From Oscillospiraceae bacterium (GTDB lineage Bacteria > Bacillota > Clostridia > Oscillospirales > CAG-272): a stretch of DNA of 64,000 bases. Below, in pieces: positions 26,713 to 34,987 of this stretch (position 1 is the stretch's first letter; each line of letters opens with the position of its first letter). The DNA is taken from NCBI GenBank assembly GCA_015063485.1, contig SVUA01000003.1, positions 1 through 64,000 of the forward strand. The letters are read 5' to 3'. The notes beneath the pieces are model-generated. The model was not told where the DNA came from, made no database searches, and saw only the letters and a program-made list of their open reading frames with translations. The position numbers were made by a program, and so were the translations under genes.

Positions 26713-26726
26713 ATTCCATGACATAC

Positions 26727-26887
26727 AAATTGCGGTTTGTCGGTGGCGAGTTAAAAACTCGCCACCTCCGTCAACAAAGTGATTCGCGGTTGCGTCCCGC
26801 GAATTTACGAGTAACAAGTAACTCGGTCAAAACACACTTTGTTGCATCTTCTATTCATTGCTCCATCTCACCGATAAATCAAAATTT
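26727..26887 (-). repeat. Modular repeat element, G-end to T-end, 161 bp, with nested hairpin
   Basis: It runs from the G-end AAATTGCGGTTTGTCGG to the T-end CCGATAAATCAAAATTT. The interior starts with GGTGGCGAGTTAAAAACTCGCCACC, as in the 82-bp copies at 32628 and 46045. It then carries an extra CAACAAAGTG...CACTTTGTTG unit with TTCGCGGTTGCGTCCCGCGAA. The extra unit recurs at 54009. Confidence 0.75.
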
Positions 26888-26942
26888 GAAGCAAATAAAT
26901 TGCCATTTATATATGCAAAAAAAATTGTCAGACATATAAACA

Positions 26943-26990
26943 AAAAAGCAAGAGTAAAAGGATAAGACCTTCTATTCTTGCTCTTTTTTC
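26943..26990 (-). terminator. Terminator of the glycosidase gene
   Basis: On the minus strand GAGCAAGAATAGAAGG pairs with CCTTTTACTCTTGCTTTTTT, a long imperfect stem with a U-run, seven bases after the stop codon. Confidence 0.75.
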
Positions 26991-26996
26991 GTAAAA

Positions 26997-29078
26997 TTAT
27001 TTCTCAAATCTCAAGATAGCGTACGATGTCTTTTCGGGCAGACGGATAGAAAATACCCCGTTTTCTTCGCTGATGTCTGCCGCTTCCTCATTGAAGGGCG
27101 TGTAGACCTTGGGCGTGAGCTTTGATTCAAGCTTTACGACCTCGGTGATGCCGATAGGCTCGACCTTGTTGATGAAATTTACGCGGCTTCTGTGGAAGCG
27201 CATATCGTCAAGCTCATGGTCGATATCGGTATCGTAGTCCTCCGAAAGAAGATGTACCGTTATCGCGTCGTCCGACTCGAACATTGTGACGAGATAGCCT
27301 CTCGAATCTATCATCTTTACGGGCATCGGCGTGATGAATCTGTTGACAAGCTCGATAAAGCTTTCGGTTATCTCGCCGTCGCTTATTCTGTGCGGGTTGT
27401 AATAGATACGCTCCGCCACGCTCTGCCATTCCTTTGATTCCTTTGAGGGCGGAACGGTATTTTTGTTTGTCCACGCGCCCGTAGCTCCGGGAGTGTCTGG
27501 GTTTTTATTAAAGAAATCGGTATAGTCGGTGAGCGCGGGATTTGTAGGCAGCTTCCACTCATTTTTGCAAGAAGGGTAAGTGCAAGGTCCTGTTGCTATG
27601 ATCACACCGCCGTTTTTGACGTAAAGCTCCATTGCCGCCTTTTCTTTGTCGGTCATAACAGCCGCAGAGGGTACGAGCACGAGGGGATATTTCGTTATGT
27701 CGGTCGGAAAATCAAAGACTGTATGAGGGCTTATACCTTTAGTGAAAAGTGTGCGCAAGGTCGTGTCGTAATCCTTGTAATAGCCTTTTTCAAGATTTCC
27801 GAAATAGGAGTGCTTTCTCGTCTCATAGGAGAAATAAACGGCAAGCTGACCTACGTGGTCACCCATAAAGAGCTCGGGGTGGTCTTTCTCATATCCGAAC
27901 GCTTTTCCTACTATGTCGCTCTCGTTTGGGAGAGTTTTGAGAATACGCTCGGGCAGACCGAGTCTATCTTTGAGAGTTATCACCCAAGCGTCAGAGTCAA
28001 GCATCTTGTTGACCGCCCAGACGATATTTGCTGTCTCCTCTACGAACGCGAAGCCCGTGGCAAAGCAACGAACACCTTTTTCCTTTGCGGCTGCTCTGTG
28101 GTGGGACGAAGTGACAAGTCTTGAGGCTATCGGTCTGTTCCATGTGACCGTATCATGCTTATAAGGAGGAGTATTTCCCGACATTTCAAGGTTTACGTAG
28201 TTACAACCCATAAGGGAGCAACGCGCATCGTTGGTACTGCTGTTTGCCTTTGCAGCCGCGCTGTTCGCTCCGCAGGTCATTACGCGGAAGCCCTCGGGGA
28301 ATACGGGTTTTATGTACTTCCAAAAGTCTACCGCGCCGTCAAAGCGCATATCTATCCACGCTTTCCAAGCCTCGTTCTCCCAGTTGCCCCAGAAATTAAG
28401 GTCGGAAACGGGAGGAAGATCGAGCCCCGTGCGGCGTTTGAATTCGGCAAGGCAGTGAGGACAAGCGCAGGAACGATAGTGCATATAGTGAATAGGGTCA
28501 TCACAGGAAACACCCTTGATACCCGTCTCGGATATCAGCTTCGTAAGATAGCTCTTATAAGCCTCTCTGTAATCGGGATTGCGCATGCAAAAGCTCTCGG
28601 CTGCATACTGCGGGTACCAAAGAGGCTTGCGAGTTTCAACGTCTATCATACGCCAAGTGTTGAGACGGCTTCCGTTGTATTCCCACGATGCCGCCGCTTC
28701 CCAAGAGGGCGAGAAAGGAAGATGAGGACCGCTGTGAAGAATTACGTGGCGCATCTCCTCTCTTGTACTGTAACGATGAATGAGGTTTACGGAGTGGTGG
28801 TCGAAAAGCTCAACACCGTATTTGCCGAGTTCCTCGGCAACTGTCGCGAGATAGTCATGCAAAATGGTAAAATAGGGCAAAAAATCCCAACGGAAGTGCG
28901 TACCGAAGACCATAGCGGTAGTCACATTTGCCTTTGCCATAGCCTCGGCGCGTCTCTTTATGCGGTCGTGCGCGTCGGGATTCGGCCAGTTAAGATCCTC
29001 AAAGCGAAGCCACCATGAAGCGATGCGCTTGCGCTCGAGTATGGCTGGGTGTACCTTTGAAGTTATATTGTCTTTCAT
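26997..29078 (-). CDS. Large cytoplasmic glycoside-hydrolase-like protein
   Basis: The 693-residue protein has no signal peptide. The N-terminal part looks like a (beta/alpha)8 glycosidase domain: NVTTAMVFGTHFRWDF, GIKGVSCDDPIHYMHYRSC with candidate acidic residues, and CACPHCLAEFKRRTG. The part from about residue 430 resembles the beta-galactosidase trimerisation/amidotransferase-like domain of GH42-type enzymes (YPLVLVPSAAVMTDKEKAAM, NGGVIIATGP). The exact family and substrate are not recognised. The start ATG follows AAGGAG; the ORF-track start is 15 codons too early. It is the last gene of the kinase-murQ-glycosidase operon, so a muropeptide or amino-sugar glycoside is a reasonable guess. 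Confidence 0.65.
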   Translation of the reverse strand: MKDNITSKVHPAILERKRIASWWLRFEDLNWPNPDAHDRIKRRAEAMAKANVTTAMVFGTHFRWDFLPYFTILHDYLATVAEELGKYGVELFDHHSVNLIHRYSTREEMRHVILHSGPHLPFSPSWEAAASWEYNGSRLNTWRMIDVETRKPLWYPQYAAESFCMRNPDYREAYKSYLTKLISETGIKGVSCDDPIHYMHYRSCACPHCLAEFKRRTGLDLPPVSDLNFWGNWENEAWKAWIDMRFDGAVDFWKYIKPVFPEGFRVMTCGANSAAAKANSSTNDARCSLMGCNYVNLEMSGNTPPYKHDTVTWNRPIASRLVTSSHHRAAAKEKGVRCFATGFAFVEETANIVWAVNKMLDSDAWVITLKDRLGLPERILKTLPNESDIVGKAFGYEKDHPELFMGDHVGQLAVYFSYETRKHSYFGNLEKGYYKDYDTTLRTLFTKGISPHTVFDFPTDITKYPLVLVPSAAVMTDKEKAAMELYVKNGGVIIATGPCTYPSCKNEWKLPTNPALTDYTDFFNKNPDTPGATGAWTNKNTVPPSKESKEWQSVAERIYYNPHRISDGEITESFIELVNRFITPMPVKMIDSRGYLVTMFESDDAITVHLLSEDYDTDIDHELDDMRFHRSRVNFINKVEPIGITEVVKLESKLTPKVYTPFNEEAADISEENGVFSIRLPEKTSYAILRFEK

Positions 29079-29150
29079 GTTTTTCTCCTTTTTTAAGTAT
29101 ATTGCAATATTGCGGAAATTCAAATTTTCACCGTTTATTATGACAGAACT

Positions 29151-29963
29151 TTATTTATTCTCAATGGATTTCAAAGCCTTTTTCAAGCTGAATTCGTTCT
29201 CCTCAAGCAGCTTTTCGCACTCGTCGTAAGGAAGCTCTGTTATTTCGCGTAGTATTCTTATCATTCTGTCGCGAAGCTTTATATTCGACGGACGGAGATT
29301 TATCATCATATTCTCATAAACGTGACCGAGCTTGACCATAACGGCGGTCGATATCATGTTGAGTACCATCTTGTGCGCACTTCCCGCTTTCATACGGGTA
29401 GAACCCGTTACGACCTCCGCTCCTGTATCGGTAATGATAGCGATATCGGCGGCTCTTTCTATGGGAGTATTCTCGTTTGACGAAAGAGAGATGCGCAACG
29501 CACCTACCTCTCGCGCCTTGTCAAACGCGCCGATAACGTAATGCGCGCCTCCCGCGACAGATATACCTACAACACTGTCAAGCTCCGAAATATCATACTC
29601 TGAAATATCGGAATACCCTGCCTCGCGGCTGTCTTCAGCGCCCTCAACGGCTTTTCTTATCGCGCTTTCACCGCCCGCTATAATACCTACGACGAGTCCG
29701 TGAGGAACGCCATATGTGGGAGGACACTCGGACGCATCAAGAACGCCGAGTCTGCCCGACGTACCGCAACCGACGTAAAATAATCTGCCGCCCTTTGCCA
29801 TGCGCTTGGAAATAGCATCGATAGCCTTTTCGATAGAGCCGAGAGCTCCCTCTATCGACATCGCGGCGTTTATGTTTTCATCTTGCATTACGCGGACCAT
29901 ATCGGCAATCGCCATTTTGTCGATATGCGTAGTTCTTTCATTTCTTACTTCTGTTTTTAACAT
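29151..29963 (-). CDS. murQ: N-acetylmuramic acid 6-phosphate etherase
   Basis: This enzyme cleaves the lactyl ether of MurNAc-6-phosphate to give GlcNAc-6-phosphate and D-lactate. The 270-residue SIS-domain protein has NERTTHIDKMAIADMVRVMQ, FYVGCGTSGRLGVLDASECPP with the catalytic Glu, and AVEGAEDS with the second Glu. It also has VVTGSTRMKAGSAHKMVLNM. It is about 25-30 residues shorter than usual at the C-terminus, where the helical tail is reduced. It lies 12 bases after the HTH-kinase gene and feeds NagA. Confidence 0.95.
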   Translation of the reverse strand: MLKTEVRNERTTHIDKMAIADMVRVMQDENINAAMSIEGALGSIEKAIDAISKRMAKGGRLFYVGCGTSGRLGVLDASECPPTYGVPHGLVVGIIAGGESAIRKAVEGAEDSREAGYSDISEYDISELDSVVGISVAGGAHYVIGAFDKAREVGALRISLSSNENTPIERAADIAIITDTGAEVVTGSTRMKAGSAHKMVLNMISTAVMVKLGHVYENMMINLRPSNIKLRDRMIRILREITELPYDECEKLLEENEFSLKKALKSIENK

Positions 29964-29975
29964 GATAGTTCTCCT

Positions 29976-31094
29976 TTAATCATTTTCTTTATCTGGCATA
30001 CCAGCGAGGCGTAGCGCACCAATTATCAAAGAATTCTTACAAAGATTCACTGAATAATTTTCTTTTGCGAGTATCTCACGGAGTGCACCTGCTATGATAT
30101 CGTCCTTCGTGCAAAGACCTCCGCAAAGCTCAACGCGTATGGGAGCTTTGCCGCTCGGCAAATACTTTGCCGCTCCGCGTATAGTCTGCGCAACTTTTTC
30201 AAGATCCGCAAAAAGTATCTTCTTTGCCACCCTATCGTCTTCAACATATGCGTTAAGAACGAGTGGAGCGTATTGCGCGATAGTACGTTTACCGCCTCGG
30301 TAAAATTCTCCAAGAGAGTCAAGAACGCGCTCCGTTCCGCATCTTTTTCTTACGGACTCATAAAGAGAGGTCTCCTCTCCGCTTCCATCCTCAAAGCAAA
30401 GTGCGGCGAGTATTGCTTCGCGTCCAAGCGAAAATCCGCTTCCCGCATCTCCAAGCAGGTATCCGTATCCTCCTACGCGGTGGGACTTTCCGTTTACCTG
30501 CGCAAAGGTCACACTTCCCGTTCCCATTATAACCGTTATGCCGTCGCCGCTCCCTAAACTTGCCGAAACAGCGTTCATGGCATCGCTTCCGTTTTTGACA
30601 CTCGCAAAGCCAAAGCGCGAGAGAAATTCGGTTATCTGTTCGCGCACACCCTCTGTCGTGCCTCCCGCAAGTCCCGCAAAGATAGAAATATTGCTCTTCG
30701 GAATGTTAGCGCATACCTCGGAGATGCCCTCTTTTATCACGTTGAGAGAAGCGTCTATTCCGATGTCGCTCGGGTTTGACGTTCCGAGAACTATGTTTCG
30801 GATAATATTTCCCTCCGAGTCAGCAAGCGCGAACTCGGTCTTTGTTCCGCCTCCGTCTATGCCGAGGAAGAATTTTCCCTCAACGTTCATGCTCAGAAGG
30901 TCGTCAACGTTCATATGCAAAACGGCGGCAAGAGCGGGAAGTATTACGGTAGGAGGCGCACCCTTTCCGCTTTCCCATTTACTTATCGCCTTCGTGGAAT
31001 ACCCCAACGCAAAAGCGAGATCGTTTTGCGTGATGTGCAATTCTTTTCTTCGCTGTTTTATGTTTTTAGCGATCATTTCTGTAATATTAGTCAT
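29976..31094 (-). CDS. XRE-type HTH fused to a BadF-type N-acetylglucosamine kinase domain
   Basis: The product has 372 residues. Residues 1-70 are an XRE/Cro helix-turn-helix (MIAKNIKQRRKELHITQNDL, then YSTKAISKWESGKGAPP). From about residue 75 comes a BadF/BadG/NagK-type ATPase (FFLGIDGGGTKTEFALADSEG, AGLAGGTTEGV, VIMGTGSVTFAQVNG, GGYGYLLGDAGSGFSLGRE). The fusion suggests a sugar-sensing, possibly autoregulatory protein that also phosphorylates MurNAc or GlcNAc. Both domains are plain in the sequence; the combined role is inferred. The start is the ATG behind GGAGG. It heads the operon with murQ and the glycosidase. Confidence 0.88.
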   Translation of the reverse strand: MTNITEMIAKNIKQRRKELHITQNDLAFALGYSTKAISKWESGKGAPPTVILPALAAVLHMNVDDLLSMNVEGKFFLGIDGGGTKTEFALADSEGNIIRNIVLGTSNPSDIGIDASLNVIKEGISEVCANIPKSNISIFAGLAGGTTEGVREQITEFLSRFGFASVKNGSDAMNAVSASLGSGDGITVIMGTGSVTFAQVNGKSHRVGGYGYLLGDAGSGFSLGREAILAALCFEDGSGEETSLYESVRKRCGTERVLDSLGEFYRGGKRTIAQYAPLVLNAYVEDDRVAKKILFADLEKVAQTIRGAAKYLPSGKAPIRVELCGGLCTKDDIIAGALREILAKENYSVNLCKNSLIIGALRLAGMPDKEND

Positions 31095-31123
31095 TTTTTC
31101 CTCCGCTTGTTCTTTATAATTCA

Positions 31124-31152
31124 ATTATATATCAAAAGACTACGATTTGCAA
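31124..31152 (-). promoter_or_regulatory. SigA-type promoter for the HTH-kinase/murQ operon
   Basis: TTGCAA, 17 bases, TATAAT on the minus strand, 30 bases before the start codon. Confidence 0.65.
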
Positions 31153-31162
31153 CCTATTTTTT

Positions 31163-31185
31163 GTGGATATAATTAAAAAATCCAC
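31163..31185. promoter_or_regulatory. Possible operator inverted repeat
   Basis: GTGGAT, 11 bases, ATCCAC, lying just upstream of the -35 of the HTH-kinase operon and overlapping a second imperfect palindrome CCACTATTAGTAG. It could be bound by the XRE domain of the fusion protein. It is short, so chance cannot be excluded. Confidence 0.3.
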
Positions 31186-31264
31186 TATTAGTAGACTTTG
31201 GCGAGGTTTTTTTGCGTTGAAATAAATTTCGTATATTTTTTTACAAAAAATCACATACTTTTTC

Positions 31265-31293
31265 TTGACAATTACAATAAAAAGATTTATAAT
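31265..31293 (+). promoter_or_regulatory. Consensus SigA promoter for the CofE-like gene
   Basis: TTGACA, 17 bases, TATAAT: a perfect match, 74 bases before the start codon. Confidence 0.8.
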
Positions 31294-31366
31294 AATATAT
31301 TGGTAAAGTAAATCTTAAGTTTTGCGCATGATTTTTTGTAAAAAGCGCAATGGAAAGGATCAATAC

Positions 31367-32566
31367 ATGGAAAAGAAAGAACGCAGAATAGGTACCGTTT
31401 CTCGCGGTATCCGTTGTCCCATTATAAGAGAAGGAGATGACCTGGCGGCTATCGTTACAGACAGTGTGCTTGAAGCAGCTGAATGTGAAGGCTTTGAACT
31501 TCGCGACCGTGACGTTATATCAATGACTGAATCTATCGTTGCAAGAGCACAGGGCAACTATGCAACAGTCGACGATATAGCTAACGACGTAAAGACCAAG
31601 CTTGGCGGAGAAACTGTCGGAGTTATATTCCCTATACTTTCGCGTAACCGCTTCTCTATATGCCTTCGCGGTATAGCTATGGGCGTTAAGAAGGTCGTTC
31701 TTATGCTCAGCTACCCCTCCGACGAAGTCGGAAATCAGCTCGTAAGCCTTGACAAGATCGACAAGGCAGGTGTCAATCCTTATAGTGACGTACTTACAGA
31801 GGCTCGCTACCGTGAGCTTTTCGGCGTAAACAAGCACGAGTTTACGGGTGTTGACTACGTTGAATATTACAGATCTATTATCGAAGGTTGCGGTGCTGAA
31901 GCAGAGATAATCTTTGCTAACCAGCCTAAAGCAATACTTGATTACGCCGACCACATCCTTACCTGTGACATTCACACAAGAGCGCGTACAAAGCGTATCC
32001 TTCTTGCCGCAGGCGCAAAGGTAGTTTGCGGTCTTGACGATATCCTTAACGCTTCTATAAACGGAAGCGGATATAACGAGAAATACGGACTTCTCGGCTC
32101 TAACAAATCAACAGAGGATAAGATAAAGCTCTTCCCACGCGAATGTAAGCCCCTCGTTCTCGATATTCAGGAGCGTATCCTTAAGGCTACGGGCAAACAC
32201 GTAGAGGTAATGGTCTACGGCGACGGTGCGTTCAAGGATCCTCAGGGTAAGATCTGGGAGCTTGCAGACCCCGTTGTATCGCCCGCGTTTACCGACGGAC
32301 TCATAGGTACTCCTAACGAGCTCAAGCTCAAGTATCTTGCGGATAATGACTACAAAGAGCTTTCGGGTGAGGAGCTTAAGAAGGCTATTTCCGAAAGCAT
32401 TCGTCAGAAGGGTGATAACCTTGTAGGTAACATGGCTTCGCAAGGAACGACCCCTCGTCAGCTCACCGACCTTATCGGTTCGCTTTGCGACCTTACGAGC
32501 GGATCGGGCGATAAGGGTACACCCGTCGTTCTCGTACAGGGATATTTCGATAACTATACTTCGTGA
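31367..32566 (+). CDS. Coenzyme F420-0:L-glutamate ligase (CofE)-like protein
   Basis: This 399-residue protein is of the F420 ligase family (PF01996-like), which forms amide bonds between a phosphorylated acceptor and glutamate. Visible stretches are VSRGIRCPIIREGDDL, LRDRDVISMTESIVARAQG, FPILSRNRFSICLRGIA and VYGDGAFKDPQGKIWELADP. It is about 150 residues longer than archaeal CofE. Nothing else of F420 synthesis is in the window, and the host class usually lacks F420, so the true substrate is likely different. It is monocistronic, with a perfect promoter and a strong terminator. The ATG follows GGAAAGGATC. Confidence 0.82.
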   Translation: MEKKERRIGTVSRGIRCPIIREGDDLAAIVTDSVLEAAECEGFELRDRDVISMTESIVARAQGNYATVDDIANDVKTKLGGETVGVIFPILSRNRFSICLRGIAMGVKKVVLMLSYPSDEVGNQLVSLDKIDKAGVNPYSDVLTEARYRELFGVNKHEFTGVDYVEYYRSIIEGCGAEAEIIFANQPKAILDYADHILTCDIHTRARTKRILLAAGAKVVCGLDDILNASINGSGYNEKYGLLGSNKSTEDKIKLFPRECKPLVLDIQERILKATGKHVEVMVYGDGAFKDPQGKIWELADPVVSPAFTDGLIGTPNELKLKYLADNDYKELSGEELKKAISESIRQKGDNLVGNMASQGTTPRQLTDLIGSLCDLTSGSGDKGTPVVLVQGYFDNYTS

Positions 32567-32580
32567 TCTAAATAACGCAA

Positions 32581-32610
32581 AAAGCAGAGTCAAAGGGCTC
32601 TGCTTTTTTG
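32581..32610 (+). terminator. Rho-independent terminator after the CofE-like gene
   Basis: AGCAGAG, 8-base loop, CTCTGCT, then TTTTT. Confidence 0.88.
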
Positions 32611-32627
32611 TTCTGCAAATATAAAAT

Positions 32628-32709
32628 AAATTGCGGTTTGTCGGTGGCGAGTTAAAAACTCGCCACCGACTTCTATTCATTGCTCCATCTCACCGATAAA
32701 TCAAAATTT
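32628..32709 (-). repeat. 82-bp modular repeat element, G-end to T-end
   Basis: AAATTGCGGTTTGTCGG, then the perfect hairpin GGTGGCGAGTT-AAA-AACTCGCCACC, a short spacer, and CCGATAAATCAAAATTT. It is the minimal form of the family and differs from the copy at 46045 by one base. Confidence 0.8.
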
Positions 32710-32742
32710 GAAATCTCAAATGCATTTTTGATATTGCTTTGA

Positions 32743-32780
32743 CAAAAAACAAATGGGAACTTAAAAAATTCCCATTTGTG
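32743..32780 (-). terminator. Terminator of the M20 peptidase gene
   Basis: On the minus strand CAAATGGGAA, loop, TTCCCATTTG, then TTTTTTG. Confidence 0.85.
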
Positions 32781-32798
32781 ATTACATATTATTAAATT

Positions 32799-33947
32799 TT
32801 ACAGATAAAGCGCCGCGAGAGCAAGTCTCTTTGCCTGCGAAGCAAGTGAGGAAATGATTCCGAACTCGTCGGTCGTATGTATCTTTCCGCCCATATTACC
32901 CATACTGTCAACAGAGGGGATACCTGCGGCAGACGCGAATGCGGCGTCTGTTCCGCCTGCGTTGGTGACGGGCTTCAGCTCACTAAAGCCACAGTTTTTC
33001 CATATTTCATTGATCTTATTGACAAGATCAAGATTTCTGTCGCAATATTCCATAGCGGGACGAACGCGCGGGAGTACCCAAGAGCACGTACAGCCGGGGA
33101 CTTTAATGTCCGCGCAAATTTTATCACAGAATGCCTTGAACTCATCAAGCTCAGCATTTGTGGCAAAACGCACGTTAGCAACAAATTTACATTCACCCGG
33201 AACTATATTGTGCTTCGTTCCGCCTTTTATAATAGCGCAACAGCAGGTAAGACCCTTGGGATCTTTGAATTTTTCAAGTTCGATTATCTTATATGCCGCC
33301 TCAAGTATCGCATTAGATCCGTTTGTAGCACAGCCCGCCGAATGAGCCTCGACTCCCGTTACGGTGAACTCAAAGGAAGCGATACCCTTTCTGCCTATGC
33401 ATACGCTATCCTTCATTCCGTTCTCAAGGTTAAAGAAGCCTATGCTTCCCTGCGCCTTTTCGCAGATGTGAAGGATCGTCGCGTCTCCGCTAAACTTTCC
33501 GCCTCCCTCTTCATCAGACTGCAAGTACATAGAAATAGGACGTTTCTTGTATCCGATCTTGTCAAGAGCGTCCATAGCCAAAAAGCCTACGATAAGACCG
33601 CCCTTACAGTCGGTAACACCAGGTCCGTAGATCATGTCACCTTCTATTCTAACAGGAGGATTGCCGAAAGAACCAACCTCATGAACGGTGTCCATATGAC
33701 CCGAAAAAGCGATAGGTGCTTCATTTGCATCGGGATTCATCGTGATAGTAACGACGTTACCCGCGCGCTCCTGCTCGAAGACCTCGACCTTCCAGCCGCG
33801 TTCGTTTGCGTAACGAATGAAATATTCTCCGACAGCATCAACACCTGCCTTGTAGTGCGTGGGGCTTTCGATGTTGCATACATCTTCCCAGATCTTAACG
33901 TATTCGTCGTTAAGCTCGTCGATCTTTTGCAAAAGTTTTTCTTTCAT
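32799..33947 (-). CDS. M20 family metallopeptidase (carboxypeptidase G2-like)
   Basis: This 382-residue zinc aminoacylase/carboxypeptidase has metal-site motifs FSGHMDTVHEVG (His, Asp), GPGVTDCKGGLIVGFLA (Asp), SDEEGGGKFSG (Glu-Glu) and a late His in KIHTTDEFG. The dimerisation domain is in the middle (VEAHSAGCATNGSNAI). Relatives remove C-terminal glutamate or act on dipeptides and acyl-amino acids; the exact substrate is unknown. The start is the ATG behind GGAGG; the ORF-track start is an in-frame TTG that forms part of the ribosome-binding site. Confidence 0.9.
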   Translation of the reverse strand: MKEKLLQKIDELNDEYVKIWEDVCNIESPTHYKAGVDAVGEYFIRYANERGWKVEVFEQERAGNVVTITMNPDANEAPIAFSGHMDTVHEVGSFGNPPVRIEGDMIYGPGVTDCKGGLIVGFLAMDALDKIGYKKRPISMYLQSDEEGGGKFSGDATILHICEKAQGSIGFFNLENGMKDSVCIGRKGIASFEFTVTGVEAHSAGCATNGSNAILEAAYKIIELEKFKDPKGLTCCCAIIKGGTKHNIVPGECKFVANVRFATNAELDEFKAFCDKICADIKVPGCTCSWVLPRVRPAMEYCDRNLDLVNKINEIWKNCGFSELKPVTNAGGTDAAFASAAGIPSVDSMGNMGGKIHTTDEFGIISSLASQAKRLALAALYL

Positions 33948-34061
33948 AATTGCCTCCAAAGGTATATATTTACCTTATGATTATAACATTTTTTGTTCCC
34001 ATTGTCAATAAAAACGAGGCAAAAAATAGCAATTGGTGATATTAAAGCTCGATATTCAAAA

Positions 34062-34278
34062 AAATTGCGGTTTGTCTGAGGACGCGATGAGGGATACTTT
34101 TTGAAAAAAGTATCCCTCAAACTCCCTTCAAAAACTTTCAAAAATAAGGTTTTGCATAGTCGTTATGGTTGTTTTTTAACTTTTTTAGGAAGTTTTTTGC
34201 TGCGGCATGAACTTGTTCATGCACCGTAGCGAAGCGAAGGTATTTTCAAAAAAGTGGAAATCGCGTCCTCGACAAACA
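34062..34278 (-). repeat. Long repeat element with G-end and GGACGCG module
   Basis: The left boundary is AAATTGCGGTTTGTC. TGAGGACGCGATGAGGGATAC follows, with the hairpin AGTATCCCTC/GAGGGATACT. The element continues with the AACTCCCTTCAAAAACTTTC and AAGGTTTTGCATAG blocks also found at 37410. It closes with CGCGTCCTCGACAAAC; no full T-end is visible. The 368-base gap between jag and the peptidase gene holds only this and a terminator. Confidence 0.6.
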
Positions 34279-34280
34279 AA

Positions 34281-34314
34281 AAACCGACAGATTTTTGATC
34301 TGTCGGTTTTTTTG
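34281..34314 (-). terminator. Terminator of the rpmH-jag cluster
   Basis: AACCGACAG and CTGTCGGTT pair around a nine-base loop, with a run of T on each side, directly after the jag stop codon. Confidence 0.85.
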
Positions 34315-34315
34315 T

Positions 34316-34966
34316 TTACGCTTCCTCGTCGTTCGAGAGGAATATAACTACCTTACGGTTGTTTTCCGAGCCGATGGAATTGGTGGAAACACCCTCCATG
34401 TTCTGTATCTCGGAGTGAATGATGCGTCGCTCGTAAGGATTCATAGGCTCGAGCATAACACTCTTCTTGTACTTGATGACCTTTGACGCCATTCTTCTTG
34501 CGAGAGCGCGGAGAGTTTCCTCTCTCTTTGCTCTGTAACCCTCGACGTCAACGGTGATCTTAACGTAATCGCCCTTTTTGCCGTCAACTCTCTTGTTTGC
34601 GGCAAGATTTGCGAGATACTGAAGAGAATCGAGCGTATCTCCGTGGTGTCCGATAAGGATAGCCGCGGACTCACCGCTTATGCTTATACGCTTTTCATCG
34701 CCTTCCCCGTCGGTCATTTCGACATCTGCCTCAATGTTCATATCACAAAGAAGCTTCTTTATAAACTCAAGAGCGTTTACCTCAGCGCCTACAGTGTAAG
34801 CAGCGCTTATCTTTGCATCTACCGCGCCTATACCGAACAGCCCCTTTTTAGGCTCTTCGATAACGGTATATTCAATAGCATCGGCATTAGGAGCGCCAAG
34901 CTCTGCAACCGCAAGAGCAACAGCCTCCTCGACCGTTTTTGCACTTGTAATAATTTCCTTTTTCAC
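34316..34966 (-). CDS. jag: RNA-binding protein Jag/KhpB (SpoIIIJ-associated)
   Basis: The product has 216 residues: an N-terminal Jag_N domain (IITSAKTVEEAVALAVAELG, PKKGLFGIGAVDAKI), a KH domain (AAILIGHHGDTLDSLQYLAN) and a C-terminal R3H domain (MNPYERRIIHSEIQNMEGVSTNSIG). KhpB works with KhpA as an RNA chaperone in cell elongation and division and is classically encoded after yidC, as here. It lies 21 bases after the yidC stop and is followed by a strong terminator that ends the cluster. Confidence 0.95.
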   Translation of the reverse strand: MKKEIITSAKTVEEAVALAVAELGAPNADAIEYTVIEEPKKGLFGIGAVDAKISAAYTVGAEVNALEFIKKLLCDMNIEADVEMTDGEGDEKRISISGESAAILIGHHGDTLDSLQYLANLAANKRVDGKKGDYVKITVDVEGYRAKREETLRALARRMASKVIKYKKSVMLEPMNPYERRIIHSEIQNMEGVSTNSIGSENNRKVVIFLSNDEEA

Positions 34967-34987
34967 TTTAATGTTTCTCCGTATTTA

